A DNA stretch of 64,000 nt, from assembly GCA_947492235.1 (NCBI GenBank), contig CANLLZ010000002.1, positions 124,001 through 188,000 on the forward strand, given 5' to 3'. Positions 27,905-37,274 of the stretch are shown piece by piece. Source of the stretch: an uncultured Altererythrobacter sp. GTDB taxonomy: Bacteria; Pseudomonadota; Alphaproteobacteria; Sphingomonadales; Sphingomonadaceae. The notes under the pieces are model-generated. The model did no database searches. It was not told the DNA's origin and worked only from the letters and a program-made list of their open reading frames with translations. Numbering within the stretch: the stretch's first letter is position 1; every line of letters starts with the position of its first letter. The position numbers and the translations under genes were made by a program.

Positions 27905-27966
27905 TCCCGAAAGGAATAATCCTTCGGGTCGCAAGGAGCCCTCGGCGGAAACGTCGGGGGCTTTTT
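27905..27966 (+). terminator. Tandem hairpins and intrinsic terminator after katG
   Basis: A first hairpin (CCCGAAAGG with CCTTCGGG, 27905-27928) is followed by a second, GC-rich hairpin (27936-27961) and a T5 run. The second has standard rho-independent form. Confidence 0.8.
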
Positions 27967-28006
27967 GCTATCGTCTTACCTGCTGAAATAGCGTGAAAGT
28001 GCTCCA

Positions 28007-28627
28007 ATGAACGCCCTCACCACCCCGGCCACTTCGCAGACAGCCCGTCTTTCCGCAGGCGCGATTTCTGTTGCCGCCTTCGGTGCGCTGGGACTGCAGA
28101 TCACAATCAATTCGGGCGATGATCTGTCGCCCCTCGCCTCTGCTGGTCTTATGCTGCGGTATTTCACCATCTGGGGCAATCTGGCCGCCGCGATCCTGAT
28201 GCTGCATCTGGCGCGGGGCAAGACCGTGCGCGCCGATCTCATGGCCGCGCTGTCTACAGCGCTGGCGATTATCGCTGTCGTCTATTGGGGCCTGCTATCA
28301 GGGATGCATTATCCCACCGGGCTGGACCGCGTGACCAACCAGTTCCACCACACCATCATCCCCGCCGCTACGATCGCCTGGTGGATGGCATTCTCTCCCA
28401 AAGTCGCCTCCATCCCGCGCGCGCTCATAGTGATCATGGCCGGGCCGTTGATCTACACCGCATTTGCACTGATCGTGGGCGCGGCGACCGGGTTCTACGC
28501 CTATTTCTTCCTCGACCGGAACACGCTGTCTTGGGGCGAGATAGCGCTCTACCAGACAGGTCTCGCCGCATTCTTCGCCGCGACCGGAGCAACGCTGATC
28601 GCGATCAAAAGACTGATCCGCCGATAG
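28007..28627 (+). CDS. Pr6Pr family membrane protein
   Basis: Integral-membrane protein of 206 residues with about six hydrophobic helices. The segments YFTIWGNLAA, YWGLLSGMHYPTGLDRVTNQFHHTIIP and IYTAFALIVGAATGFYAYFF match the bacterial Pr6Pr family, related to FAR-17a/AIG1 proteins. Function in bacteria is not established. It stands alone after the katG terminator and converges on the LytTR gene with 6 bp between stops. Confidence 0.82.
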   Translation: MNALTTPATSQTARLSAGAISVAAFGALGLQITINSGDDLSPLASAGLMLRYFTIWGNLAAAILMLHLARGKTVRADLMAALSTALAIIAVVYWGLLSGMHYPTGLDRVTNQFHHTIIPAATIAWWMAFSPKVASIPRALIVIMAGPLIYTAFALIVGAATGFYAYFFLDRNTLSWGEIALYQTGLAAFFAATGATLIAIKRLIRR

Positions 28628-28633
28628 CGCGCT

Positions 28634-29431
28634 TTACAGCCAGCCTGCGTCTTTCAGCGGAGCGACATTGGCGCGCGACACCGGAGCTTCCAGCCCGCCA
28701 TCCAGCACCAGCCGGACATTGCGCCCCTCGCGCTTCACATCGCTGACCGCGCCGCGCGCGACCCACCAGCTGCGGTGGACCTGGCGGCCCTCGATCCCGT
28801 CCAGCTCCGCCACCGCATCGCGCATCCGCATCAACACCAGATCGGAACCGAGCGCAGTGTGCGCGCGGACATAGTGGTCCTCCATCTCCAACGCGATCAA
28901 TTGTGTGCCGAGTTCAGGAGGTAGACGGTCGATGAAGGTGGCACGCGCTGTTGTGTCTGGTTCCAAAGCTTTCGGCGCCGGCTCCCGGACGGGCGCCGCT
29001 TCGGGTGCCGGGTCCCGCCGCACCATCACAAAGACTGCCGTGATCATCGCGCCGATCACCAGAACCTGCAAATAATGTTGCAAGGCGACGCTCGCCCCCG
29101 GCCACTCCACCCCGCTGGAATATCGCGGCAGGACCCACACGATAATCGCCATCGGCACCGTCGCGATCAGGCAGGACGCCAATTGCAAGGTCCAAACCGG
29201 CAATTGCAGAACCGGTGCCAGCCGCTGCGCCAGCGTATCGATGGGCGTGTAGAGCGCGTAGCCCGCATAGGCGAGGCCGAGCCACACGATCAGCCGTGTC
29301 GCTAGCGGATCCTGAAAACTGCCAAACGGCCCGATCAGCGCCAGCACGACCCCGACAATCGTCATAATCGCAAAATCGATCACCAGCCGCCGGGCAAGCG
29401 GGGCCTTTGGTGGGTGGGTATCACTGGCCAT
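28634..29431 (-). CDS. Membrane-anchored LytTR-domain transcriptional regulator
   Basis: Protein of 265 residues: four hydrophobic helices in the first 145 residues, a charged Pro/Glu linker, then a C-terminal LytTR DNA-binding domain (about 165-265). The domain is recognisable from LIALEMEDHYVRAHTALG, LVLMRMRDAVAELDGIEGRQVHRSWWVAR and VKREGRNVRLVLDGG. Such regulators bind paired imperfect repeats. It is transcribed away from a DUF2306 membrane protein, and the shared spacer holds an inverted repeat that may be its operator. Confidence 0.9.
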   Translation of the reverse strand: MASDTHPPKAPLARRLVIDFAIMTIVGVVLALIGPFGSFQDPLATRLIVWLGLAYAGYALYTPIDTLAQRLAPVLQLPVWTLQLASCLIATVPMAIIVWVLPRYSSGVEWPGASVALQHYLQVLVIGAMITAVFVMVRRDPAPEAAPVREPAPKALEPDTTARATFIDRLPPELGTQLIALEMEDHYVRAHTALGSDLVLMRMRDAVAELDGIEGRQVHRSWWVARGAVSDVKREGRNVRLVLDGGLEAPVSRANVAPLKDAGWL

Positions 29432-29457
29432 CGTTCGCGAAACTAGCGCCCATTCGC

Positions 29458-29504
29458 GCTTCGTAAAGTGGCAAGTGCGCCGAATTCAGCGCTTTTCACG
29501 AAGC
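29458..29504. promoter_or_regulatory. Candidate LytTR operator (spaced inverted repeat)
   Basis: GCTTCGTAAAG (29458-29468) and TTTTCACGAAGC (29493-29504) are near reverse complements, sharing the CTTCGT core, with about 24 nt between. They lie between the divergent LytTR and DUF2306 genes. The arrangement suits an autoregulator, but the motif is not proven. Confidence 0.4.
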
Positions 29505-29589
29505 ATCATGCCAGCCTGCGCAGGTGATCTTGCTGGCGAACGGGCATCGTCCAGACAGAGGGGGCAATCTGAAAAAACGGAGAAACCCG

Positions 29590-30132
29590 ATGACCACCCT
29601 GACCCAGCAACTGCCCCTGCTTTCCCGCTTCCGGCCTTCTGCAACCATCGACATCGACCCCTTCATCCGCGCAGCGACGGTCATTGTCGGCGGAGTCATG
29701 ACGGCCGTATGCCTGTTCGCCATTGGCCGCGCGCTGCTTGGCTTTGCGCCAGAGCTGCCGCATCTGCGCAATGTCGCGGTGACCCTGCATGTGATCACGG
29801 TGCTGCCCTGCGTGCCGCTGGGCATGTGGCTGCTGCTGAACCGCAAGGGCACGCCGATGCACAAACAGCTGGGCAAGCTGTGGGTGCTGCTGATGGTTAT
29901 CACCGCCACCACCACCCTGTTCATCCGCGAAGGGATGGAGATGAGCTGGATCCATATCTTCGTGCCGCTGACCTATCGCGCGGTCTGGGCGCTGGTCAGT
30001 TCTGCCCGCAAAGGCGATATGCGCAAGCATAAGAACGAGATCTACGGATTGTTCTTCGGTTCGCTGATGATCCCAGGAGTGTGGGCATTCTTGGGCGATT
30101 ATCGGCTGATGGGGGTCATGCTCTACGGTTAA
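29590..30132 (+). CDS. DUF2306 family membrane protein
   Basis: Membrane protein of 180 residues with four to five helices. Family features are histidines placed at membrane edges: VTLHVITVLPCVPLGMW, HKQLGKLWVLLM and SWIHIFVPLTY. The ATG at 29590 has a CGGAG Shine-Dalgarno; the frame is open 22 codons upstream. The function of DUF2306 is unknown. It is the likely target of the divergent LytTR regulator. Confidence 0.82.
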   Translation: MTTLTQQLPLLSRFRPSATIDIDPFIRAATVIVGGVMTAVCLFAIGRALLGFAPELPHLRNVAVTLHVITVLPCVPLGMWLLLNRKGTPMHKQLGKLWVLLMVITATTTLFIREGMEMSWIHIFVPLTYRAVWALVSSARKGDMRKHKNEIYGLFFGSLMIPGVWAFLGDYRLMGVMLYG

Positions 30133-30174
30133 GCCGCCCGGCCCATTTAGCCCGGCCCTATCAGCGCGCCTCGA

Positions 30175-30771
30175 TCAACCCCGCCGCAGCACAATATACA
30201 GCGCGCCGTCGCCTCCGTGGCGGCGGTGCGCCTTGCGGATGGCGGCGATATTGTCTGCGTAATCGCTGGCCGCCAGCCAATCGAGTATCTTCGCCCGGAT
30301 CGCGCCGCGACTGGTGCCCCGGTCCGCGGCATCCACGGGGCGTTCCTTGCCCGTCACCACCAGCATGACCCGCGCGCCCGAGACGCTGGCTTGCATCATC
30401 CCGCGCATCAGGCGGGTATAGGCGGCGTCCAGTCCGTGGCCGTGCAGATCGAGGCTGACATCCGGCATGATCTCGCCCGATTTCAGGCGCCGGTCCCAAT
30501 GCCCGTCGAGGCTACCGCGCAGGGAACGGGCTTGCGGTTTGGCGCGAGCGGTGGGAGCATTCGGAGTCAGCGCGGGCTTCGAGACCGCTACGGCAGCGCT
30601 CTTGGGCTGCTTGACGAATTTCGGGGGAGCGGGCTTCAAATGCCGGGCGGGCGCTGCCGGTTTTGCTTTGGCAACGCGCACAGGTGTGTGGGGATGCAGG
30701 GGATCGACCGTCGCCGACAGCGCTTCCCACGCCTCCGCCTCCTCCAGCGTCAAACCGCGCGGGTGTGTCAT
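30175..30771 (-). CDS. Smr/MutS2-like domain protein
   Basis: Protein of 198 residues with a Pro/Lys/Ala-rich N-terminal half and a C-terminal Smr domain (about 100-198). The domain is shown by SLDLHGHGLDAAYTRLMRGM, VVTGKERP and the terminal RRHGGDGALYIVLRR. Stand-alone Smr proteins are putative nucleases; in the alphaproteobacterial mltA-smr-secB neighbourhood the role is unknown. I chose ATG 30771 because it overlaps the stop of a 10-codon mini-ORF that itself overlaps the mltA stop. An in-frame upstream start (30819) would overlap mltA. Confidence 0.85.
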   Translation of the reverse strand: MTHPRGLTLEEAEAWEALSATVDPLHPHTPVRVAKAKPAAPARHLKPAPPKFVKQPKSAAVAVSKPALTPNAPTARAKPQARSLRGSLDGHWDRRLKSGEIMPDVSLDLHGHGLDAAYTRLMRGMMQASVSGARVMLVVTGKERPVDAADRGTSRGAIRAKILDWLAASDYADNIAAIRKAHRRHGGDGALYIVLRRG

Positions 30772-30800
30772 AGGGGGCGGGTCATAGGGGGGTGGGTCAT
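30768..30800 (-). other. 10-codon mini-ORF bridging mltA and smr
   Basis: ATG at 30800 overlaps the mltA TGA as ATGA. The frame reads ten codons (MTHPPMTRPL), and its TGA overlaps the smr ATG at 30771, again as ATGA. The stretch consists of repeats of about 14-15 nt around ATGACCC. It could relay ribosomes from mltA to smr. Confidence 0.5.
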
Positions 30801-32011
30801 CGCGCCAGCAGGCGGTCAACCGATCCCTTGGGCAGCAGGATCAGCGCATTGCCCCCGCTCGACATTTCCCCGGCAATGCGCCGTGCGCTGGGGCCATTGC
30901 CCCAGAAAGTGTCGAAGCGGTTCGCGCCCTTGATCGCGCCGCCGGTATCCTGCGCCACCCACAACCCGTCTGCCTCGTCTTCCTCCATATCGAGAAACAC
31001 GGGAGCACCATAAGGGACGAAACGCGGATCGACCGCCACAGAGTCGCGCGCCCGCACTGGTACGCCGAGCGATCCCAGCGGGCCATCGGTGGTCAGCTCG
31101 CGGAAGAATATCCAGCTCTGGTTTTCACGCATTACGCTATCGGCTTTGCCGGGATTGGCCCGCAGCCAGTCAACGATGCCCTGCATGGAGACGGGGTAGT
31201 TGGTGCCGTCACCGATTTCGCCGCGCTCGCGCAGGGTCCGGCCAATCGCAGTGTAGCCGCGCCCGTTCTGCCCGGCATAGCCGATCCGCATCAGCGTACC
31301 GTCGGGCAGGCGCAGCAGGCCGGAACCCTGGATCTGCAGGAAGAAGAATTCAATCGCATCGGCGGCCCAGGCAATTTCCAGCCCGCGTCCGGCCAGCGCG
31401 CCCAGCTCTATCGCCTCGCGGTCCCAATAGGGTACGTGGGCGCCGGTTTCGTCATAGCGGCCCAGTGGCGGGCGGCCCGTGCGCTCGCTCTCGGCCATGG
31501 TATCGGGCCATGCGCGCACCAAATCGTCAGGCATGGAATAGACCGGCACATCATACCCTGCGGCGCGCGTCCGGCTGCCGCGCAGTTCCGGTTCGAAATA
31601 GCCGGTGGCGAACGCCTCGCCATTGCCGATCCGGACCGGTTGGAAATGCTCGGCAAAGAATGCGCGGCCACGGTCGTAACGTGTGTTGTGGGCAGCATCG
31701 CATGCGGCTTGCCAATCGCTCGGCCGGGTCAGGCCGCTCTTGTCATCCTTGCGGCTGACCCAGTCGCAGCTTTCGACAAAGGCGGCGAGCGCGGCATTCG
31801 CGTCGCTGTCCGATACGGGCAGAGCCCCAAAAGCCGGTCCGCGCTCGACGCCGAGAAATGCAGCGCTCTGCACTTCGGGTACAAGAGGTGCTGTGGGAGC
31901 CGGGGCGGCAATCGGACTTGGAGGCTTAACGGGTTCGGGTGTACTGGCACATCCGGCCAGACCAGCCAGCGCGGCAATTGCCATCACATTCAACGCCTGA
32001 CGCATCGCCAT
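30797..32011 (-). CDS. mltA: Membrane-bound lytic murein transglycosylase A (MltA) lipoprotein
   Basis: Peptidoglycan lytic enzyme of 404 residues producing 1,6-anhydromuropeptides at the outer membrane. The lipobox LAGLAGC is near residue 21. The MltA domain includes ATGYFEPELRGSR, FFLQIQGSGLLRLPDG and the C-terminal 3D region VDPRFVPYGAPVF and VAQDTGGAIKGANRFDTFWG, which carries the catalytic Asp. The ATG at 32011 has GGGGGAA as Shine-Dalgarno. It lies between the Tim44-like gene and smr in one apparent operon. Confidence 0.95.
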   Translation of the reverse strand: MAMRQALNVMAIAALAGLAGCASTPEPVKPPSPIAAPAPTAPLVPEVQSAAFLGVERGPAFGALPVSDSDANAALAAFVESCDWVSRKDDKSGLTRPSDWQAACDAAHNTRYDRGRAFFAEHFQPVRIGNGEAFATGYFEPELRGSRTRAAGYDVPVYSMPDDLVRAWPDTMAESERTGRPPLGRYDETGAHVPYWDREAIELGALAGRGLEIAWAADAIEFFFLQIQGSGLLRLPDGTLMRIGYAGQNGRGYTAIGRTLRERGEIGDGTNYPVSMQGIVDWLRANPGKADSVMRENQSWIFFRELTTDGPLGSLGVPVRARDSVAVDPRFVPYGAPVFLDMEEDEADGLWVAQDTGGAIKGANRFDTFWGNGPSARRIAGEMSSGGNALILLPKGSVDRLLAR

Positions 32012-32075
32012 TGCTATTCCCCCGAAAGCGCACGTGCGGCGCAGCCGATATGCCCGCGCAGTAAAACCCCGATAA

Positions 32076-32738
32076 TCAGCCTTCGTCGGTCTCGACCAGT
32101 TGCCAATCCGGCCCGGTCGCATCGACATTGCGGGCAAAGGTCCAGATGTCGCGGCTTTCAACCGCATCATCCAGCGAACCGGCAATCAGCACGCCGTCCT
32201 TGTCGCGGGTGACAGCGGCGATGTCGGAAACAAAGCGCATAGTCACACGCGCGGTGCGGCCATCCAGTTCGGCATCGCGGATCACCGCCTCTTCAACGCG
32301 GATCAGCGTGTTGTCCATCGTCTCGCCAGCGGCGGTGCGTGCATCGATTGCGCCTGCGAAACCGGCATAAACATCATCGTCGCACAGTTCGCGCAATGTG
32401 TCCTTGTCGCCTTTCCAGAAGGCATCCAGAACCATGCCGTAAGCACCTTTCGCGCCTTCGACGAAACCGGTCACATCGAAGCTGCGATCGGCTGCAGCAA
32501 TGGCACGCACGCCCTCTTCGACAACCGGTAGCAAGTTGGTGGGCTGCTGGTTGCTGACGACTTGTACCGGCGCGGCAGGCGGCGCTTCGCGGACCGGTTG
32601 ATCGACGGTGCTGTCCCCGGAATCGAACCGGTGCGTGATCGTCTCCTCCTCGTGCTCCGCACGGTTGCCCAGCACGGAATACAGCCGCAGGCCCAAAAAA
32701 GCGGCAATCATGGCGAGGATAACGATCTCGTAAATCAC
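32076..32738 (-). CDS. Tim44/TimA family adaptor protein
   Basis: Protein of 220 residues with an N-terminal membrane helix (IVILAMIAAFLGLRLY), a polar linker and a C-terminal Tim44-like domain (about 85-218). Motifs FVEGAKGAYGMVLDAFWKGD and WTFARN match. In mitochondria Tim44 tethers chaperones to the translocon; the bacterial TimA group is thought to act in membrane protein handling. It sits next to secB, consistent with an export-related job. The start is GTG at 32738, with an AAGG ribosome binding site; no ATG is available in front of the membrane helix. Confidence 0.88.
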   Translation of the reverse strand: MIYEIVILAMIAAFLGLRLYSVLGNRAEHEEETITHRFDSGDSTVDQPVREAPPAAPVQVVSNQQPTNLLPVVEEGVRAIAAADRSFDVTGFVEGAKGAYGMVLDAFWKGDKDTLRELCDDDVYAGFAGAIDARTAAGETMDNTLIRVEEAVIRDAELDGRTARVTMRFVSDIAAVTRDKDGVLIAGSLDDAVESRDIWTFARNVDATGPDWQLVETDEG

Positions 32739-33073
32739 TGGCGTACCTTGTCTTTCATTACCCCTTGCGAAGGGGGTCTTTCATCGCCCCGTAAAGGCCG
32801 GGCGAAGAGCCGTCCGGGCAGCTGCGCCCGATCAAAGTCTGTTACCACCCATACATAGGTCGTTATGACATTTCCACAACGTGCACCATTGGGGGTGACA
32901 CCAGCAAAGCTTTCCGGCCCGCAATCTGTTCCATCGGGCGTGCAGACGGCTTGGCCGATCGCCCGGCTTCGCCATCACAACCCATGACGATTTGTTGCCG
33001 CCCGCCACACACAGTGCTAGGCGCGCGGCGCAATTTCGAATTTTTCTTATCCAGTTAATGAAGGCAGTATTCC
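32739..33073. other. 335-bp divergent spacer, Tim44-like / secB
   Basis: It holds the two divergent promoters, not individually recognisable. Near the Tim44-like start a hairpin (ACCCCTT with AAGGGGGT, 32760-32777) sits between direct repeats GTCTTTCAT at 32750-32758 and 32776-32784. The secB side is AT-richer with AAGGCAG as ribosome binding site. I see no gene. Confidence 0.6.
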
Positions 33074-33613
33074 ATGGCCGATGAAGGCGACATCCTCACC
33101 GATCTCGATCTCGATCCCGCAGCAGGCGCGAACGGGGCGGACAACCAGCCATCGGTCGGTTTCCTGACGCAATATATCAAGGATCTTTCGGTCGAGAATC
33201 CGAACGCTCCAGCATCCTTCCAGTGGAACGAAGCGCCGCAGGTCGATCTGCAGCTGAACATCGGTGCGACCGAAGCCGGCGACGGCGTGCACGAAGTGGA
33301 AGTGCGCGTGAACGCGAGTGCCAAGGCCGAGAGCGGCGTGCTCTATGCGGTCGAGCTGATTTATGCAGGTCTGGTCGCCGTGCGCAATGTGCCGGAAGAT
33401 CAGGCACACGCGTTTCTTTATGCAGAGGCCCCGCGCATTCTGTTCCCCTTCGCCCGCGCCATCGTGGCCGATGCTACGCGCGATTCCGGTTTCCAGCCGC
33501 TGTTGCTCGATCCGATCGACTTCAACGCGCTGTATATGCAGCGTCTGCAGCAAAAGGCGCAGGAAGAAGCACAGGCAGGCGGCGCTGCGGGCGACCCGGC
33601 GGGCGCGGCCTGA
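33074..33613 (+). CDS. secB: Protein-export chaperone SecB
   Basis: Cytoplasmic tetrameric chaperone of 179 residues that keeps preproteins unfolded and hands them to SecA. The N-terminal SVGFLTQYIKDLSVENPNAP, the central VDLQLNIGA and VELIYAGLVAVRNVP, and the FPFARAIVADATRDSGFQPLLLDPIDF segment are diagnostic. The C-terminal tail is Gln/Ala-rich, as in other alphaproteobacteria. It is followed by murJ after 41 bp. Confidence 0.97.
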   Translation: MADEGDILTDLDLDPAAGANGADNQPSVGFLTQYIKDLSVENPNAPASFQWNEAPQVDLQLNIGATEAGDGVHEVEVRVNASAKAESGVLYAVELIYAGLVAVRNVPEDQAHAFLYAEAPRILFPFARAIVADATRDSGFQPLLLDPIDFNALYMQRLQQKAQEEAQAGGAAGDPAGAA

Positions 33614-33654
33614 GTGCAAAGACCGGATGCGGACGCCGATAGGGGCATGACCGC

Positions 33655-35226
33655 ATGAGCCTGCTCAAAAATGTCGGGACGATTGGCGGGTTGACGGCGG
33701 TCAGCCGCGTCTTCGGCTTCGTGCGTGACATATTGATCGCGCGGGTGCTGGGCGCAACCGCTATGGGCGATGCGTGGCAGCTTGCTTTCATGCTGCCCAA
33801 TATCTTCCGCCGCCTGTTTGCCGAAGGAGCCTTTGCCAGCGCGTTTGTCCCGCTGTTCAACCGGCGGATGAAGGAAGATGGCGATGTCAGCGAAGCGCGG
33901 ATGTTTGCCGAGAACGTGCTGGCTGTCCTCCTGCCGATCCTGATCGTGTTCGGCGCAGCAGCGATGATCGCGATGCCTTGGGTGGTCGGGTTCTTCGCGC
34001 CGGACGGGCTGGCGAATGACCCAGACGCTCTGGCCATCGCGGTGTTCATGGGCCGTGTGACCTTCCCCTATCTGCTGTTCATGAGCGTTGCGACGTTGAT
34101 CGCGGCGGTGCTCAATTCGCTGTCGCGCTTTGCTGCTGCGGCGGCGGCTCCCATCTTGCTGAATATCTGCCTGATAGGCGCGCTCGCTTACGGGCTGAGC
34201 CTTGGCGATAGCGCCGAGGCCCGCTGGACTTCGGCACAGGCGATGGCGTGGGCCCTGTCGCTATCGGGCCTGCTCCAGGTGGTGTGGCTGGGCGTTTTCA
34301 TGCGCCGCGCTGGTTTCAAACTGTCGCTGGTCGCGCCGAAGCTGACCGGCGGCGTGAAGGAGCTGGGGGTTCTTGTGGTTCCGGCCATTTTCGGTGCCGG
34401 CGTCTACCAGATCAGCCGCTTCGTGGACCTGTTCTTCCTCTCCACGCTGGAGGTCGGCAGCTACACCTATCTGGCGATGGCCGACAGGTGGAACCAGCTC
34501 CCGCTCGGCATCATCGGCATTGCGCTGGGTACGGCGATTTTGCCGGCCCTGTCGCGGCATCTGGGGCGTGAAGAGGGCGACGAGGCGTCCCGCCTGCAAT
34601 CCAACGCGATAGAGCTCGCCATGCTGCTGACCGTGCCCTGCGCGGTGGCCCTGTTCTTTACCGGCACCGGCTTTGTCCAGGTGTTCATGGCCGGCCAGAA
34701 CTTCACCAATGAAGATGCTTTGATGACCGGCCTGGTGGTTCAGGGCCTCGTGCTGGGCCTGCCCGCTTATGTCCTGGTGAAAGTCCTCACCCCCAATTTC
34801 TTCGCCCGCAAAGACACCCGCACGCCGGTGGTGACCGCCGCGATTTCGCTGATCGTCACTGTCGGGCTGAACATCGTGCTGGTGCCGCGCATCGGAGTGG
34901 TAGGGCTGGCTGTGGCGGGGGCAGCCGGGGCATGGGTCAATATTCTGCTTCTTGGCGGGATCCTCTACACGAAGAACTACTACCGGATATCCGCCAGAAC
35001 GCTGGGGCGGGTCGCGCGTATCTGCGTGGCGGCGGCGATCATGGGCGCTGCTCTGGCATGGCTGGTGGGGCAGATCAGCCCGTGGTTCACTGGCTCCGTG
35101 CTCGATCAGGCATCGGCCATCGGTGCCATACTCGCAGTGGCCGCCGTGGCCTACACCCTGCCCGCCATCGCGCTCGGCGTGCTTGACCGCGCCACCATCA
35201 CCCGGCTTATGCGCCGCCAAGGCTAA
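33655..35226 (+). CDS. murJ: Lipid II flippase MurJ (MviN)
   Basis: Inner-membrane MOP-superfamily flippase of 523 residues with about fourteen helices, moving lipid II across the membrane for peptidoglycan synthesis. Typical sequence includes [21 protein letters not shown] at the start, [19 protein letters not shown] near 60-80, and [16 protein letters not shown]. Family arginines in the first helix pairs are kept. It is followed 31 bp later by trpS. Confidence 0.96.
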   Translation: MSLLKNVGTIGGLTAVSRVFGFVRDILIARVLGATAMGDAWQLAFMLPNIFRRLFAEGAFASAFVPLFNRRMKEDGDVSEARMFAENVLAVLLPILIVFGAAAMIAMPWVVGFFAPDGLANDPDALAIAVFMGRVTFPYLLFMSVATLIAAVLNSLSRFAAAAAAPILLNICLIGALAYGLSLGDSAEARWTSAQAMAWALSLSGLLQVVWLGVFMRRAGFKLSLVAPKLTGGVKELGVLVVPAIFGAGVYQISRFVDLFFLSTLEVGSYTYLAMADRWNQLPLGIIGIALGTAILPALSRHLGREEGDEASRLQSNAIELAMLLTVPCAVALFFTGTGFVQVFMAGQNFTNEDALMTGLVVQGLVLGLPAYVLVKVLTPNFFARKDTRTPVVTAAISLIVTVGLNIVLVPRIGVVGLAVAGAAGAWVNILLLGGILYTKNYYRISARTLGRVARICVAAAIMGAALAWLVGQISPWFTGSVLDQASAIGAILAVAAVAYTLPAIALGVLDRATITRLMRRQG

Positions 35227-35257
35227 TTCTCTCACCCGATTCTTCAGGACACACACC

Positions 35258-36274
35258 ATGCGAGTCGTCTCGGGCATCCAGCCCACCGGTAATCTCCACC
35301 TCGGCAATTATCTGGGCGCGATCCGCAATTGGGTGCGGATGCAGGATGCGATGGAGGAGGGGCAGGAGTGCTTCTTCTTCCTCGCCGATCTGCACGCCAT
35401 CAGCATGGCCCATGATCCGGCGGAGCTAAAGCGCGGCACAGTGGAAATGGCCGCTGCGCTGGTCGCTTGCGGCATCGACCCGACACGCTCCACCCTGTTC
35501 AATCAGGCGCAGGTCCCCGCCCATGCAGAGCTGCAATGGCTGCTCAATGGCACGGCCCGGATGGGCTGGCTCAACCGCATGACGCAGTGGAAGGACAAGG
35601 CGGGCAAGAACCGCGAAGGCCAGTCGGTCGCCCTGTTCGGTTATCCCGTGCTGCAGGCGGCCGACGTGCTGCTGTATCAGGCGACCCATGTGCCGGTGGG
35701 TGAAGACCAGAAGCAGCATCTGGAGCTGGCACGCGACATCGCCCAGAAATTCAACAATGACTTCGCGTCAGAGGACGCACCGGTCTTCACCCTGCCCGAG
35801 CCCACAGTGCCGCCGCAAGCCGCGCGGATCATGTCGCTGCGCAATGGCAGCGCGAAGATGAGCAAATCCGACCCGTCGGAAATGAGCCGGATCGCACTGG
35901 TTGATGATGCCGATGCAATCATGAAGAAGGTCAAGAAGGCCAAGACCGATCCTGAGCCCCTGCCGTCCGAAGAGGCCGGACTGGAAGATCGCCCCGAAGC
36001 GCTCAACCTCGTCACGATCTATGCCGCGCTATCCGATACCGATGCCGCATCGGTGCTGCGCGATTTTGGCGGCGAAGGCTTCGGCAAATTCAAGCCTGCA
36101 CTGGGCGAGCTTATGATCGACAAACTTAGCCCCATTTCGCAGCGGCTGCGCGAATTGCTGGATGACCCTGAAGAAATCGACGCCATTCTCGCTCGCGGTG
36201 CGGCGAAGGCCCGGGAAAGTGCCGCACCGACTCTGACGGCGGCCTATCAGGCGCTGGGCTTGCTGCGGCACTGA
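35258..36274 (+). CDS. trpS: Tryptophan--tRNA ligase
   Basis: Class I aminoacyl-tRNA synthetase of 338 residues. The HIGH-like signature is [17 protein letters not shown] (about 5-21) and the KMSKS loop is [10 protein letters not shown] near residue 203. [27 protein letters not shown] is the tryptophan-binding region. ATG 35258 gives the standard [11 protein letters not shown] beginning; the longer open frame upstream overlaps murJ. Confidence 0.97.
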   Translation: MRVVSGIQPTGNLHLGNYLGAIRNWVRMQDAMEEGQECFFFLADLHAISMAHDPAELKRGTVEMAAALVACGIDPTRSTLFNQAQVPAHAELQWLLNGTARMGWLNRMTQWKDKAGKNREGQSVALFGYPVLQAADVLLYQATHVPVGEDQKQHLELARDIAQKFNNDFASEDAPVFTLPEPTVPPQAARIMSLRNGSAKMSKSDPSEMSRIALVDDADAIMKKVKKAKTDPEPLPSEEAGLEDRPEALNLVTIYAALSDTDAASVLRDFGGEGFGKFKPALGELMIDKLSPISQRLRELLDDPEEIDAILARGAAKARESAAPTLTAAYQALGLLRH

Positions 36275-36466
36275 CGGTCGCCCATCGGGCCGCGCGCCTG
36301 CTATGGCCTTGATTTTTTGGCGATAGAAGGGACATATTGACGGCGTGGCGGGTTCAATTACCGTTCACAAGGCGGCTGTATAGTCGCACATACCGATGGC
36401 AGGACCGATGCAGAACGGGTGGGCTTAGCTGCGTCATCTGCCGACACAAATTAAAGGGCCGCCGTC

Positions 36467-37177
36467 ATGAAAACTTCAACCAGCAAACGCCTGATGCGCT
36501 TTGCCGCAGCACCATTGTTGCTTGCGGGCCTGTCAGCCTGTGCCACCGGCTTCAATGCCGATGTTTCGCGCTTCGCGACGCAATTGCCGGCACCGCAGGG
36601 GCAGACCTTCGCCGTCGTGGCGGATGATCCGGCGCTTGCGGGCGGGCTGGAGTTCTCGCAATATGCCACGCTGGTTGGTGCGGAAATGCGCGAGCTTGGC
36701 TACACTCCAGCAGCTTCGCCCGAAAACGCCACACTGCTGGTGCGTTTTGACTATGGCGTCGATCAGGGCCGCGAACGCGTGCGCAGCACGGGCTTTAGCG
36801 CCGATCCGTTCTACCGCCCGTGGATTGGCTACAGCCGCTTCCACCGCGGGTTTTACCGCGACCCGTTCCTCCGCCATCGCGGTTTCTACCGGCCACGGGG
36901 CGCATGGGGCTACGGCTTCTATGATCCTTGGTTCGGCGGCAACGAGGTACGCAGCTACACGGTTTATACCAGCGGCATCGATATGAAGATCGATGATACC
37001 GCGACTGGACAGCGGCTGTTCGAAGGCAAGGCGCAGGCCCTGTCGACCAGCAACCGCCTGCAATATCTGGTGCCCAATCTGGTCGACGCCATGTTCACGG
37101 ATTTCCCCGGTCAGTCGGGCGAAACCCTGCGCATTTCGATCAAGCCGGAACAAACGAAAGTCCGCCGGGTTAATTGA
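36467..37177 (+). CDS. DUF4136 domain lipoprotein
   Basis: Lipoprotein of 236 residues with lipobox LSAC (about residue 25). The DUF4136 fold is indicated by TFAVVADDPALAGGLEFSQYATLVGAEMRELGYTPA and LLVRFDYGV. An inserted Tyr/Phe/Arg-rich loop (about 105-155, with repeated RGFYR and FYDPWFGG) is unusually aromatic. The end, LVPNLVDAMFTDFPGQSGETLRISI, is typical. Function unknown, presumed envelope. It ends at a strong terminator. Confidence 0.85.
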   Translation: MKTSTSKRLMRFAAAPLLLAGLSACATGFNADVSRFATQLPAPQGQTFAVVADDPALAGGLEFSQYATLVGAEMRELGYTPAASPENATLLVRFDYGVDQGRERVRSTGFSADPFYRPWIGYSRFHRGFYRDPFLRHRGFYRPRGAWGYGFYDPWFGGNEVRSYTVYTSGIDMKIDDTATGQRLFEGKAQALSTSNRLQYLVPNLVDAMFTDFPGQSGETLRISIKPEQTKVRRVN

Positions 37178-37224
37178 TCTGATCGGCAACGATAGAGCGC
37201 TTCGGGTCGCATCGACGCGCTTCT

Positions 37225-37260
37225 AAGGGCGGACTTGCAAATGCAGGTTCGCCCTTTTTG
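37225..37260 (+). terminator. Intrinsic terminator after DUF4136 gene
   Basis: AAGGGCG-rich arm and its complement, ending CGCCC, flank a small loop and are followed by TTTTT. Standard rho-independent form. Confidence 0.85.
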
Positions 37261-37274
37261 CATGGGTTTCGGAC

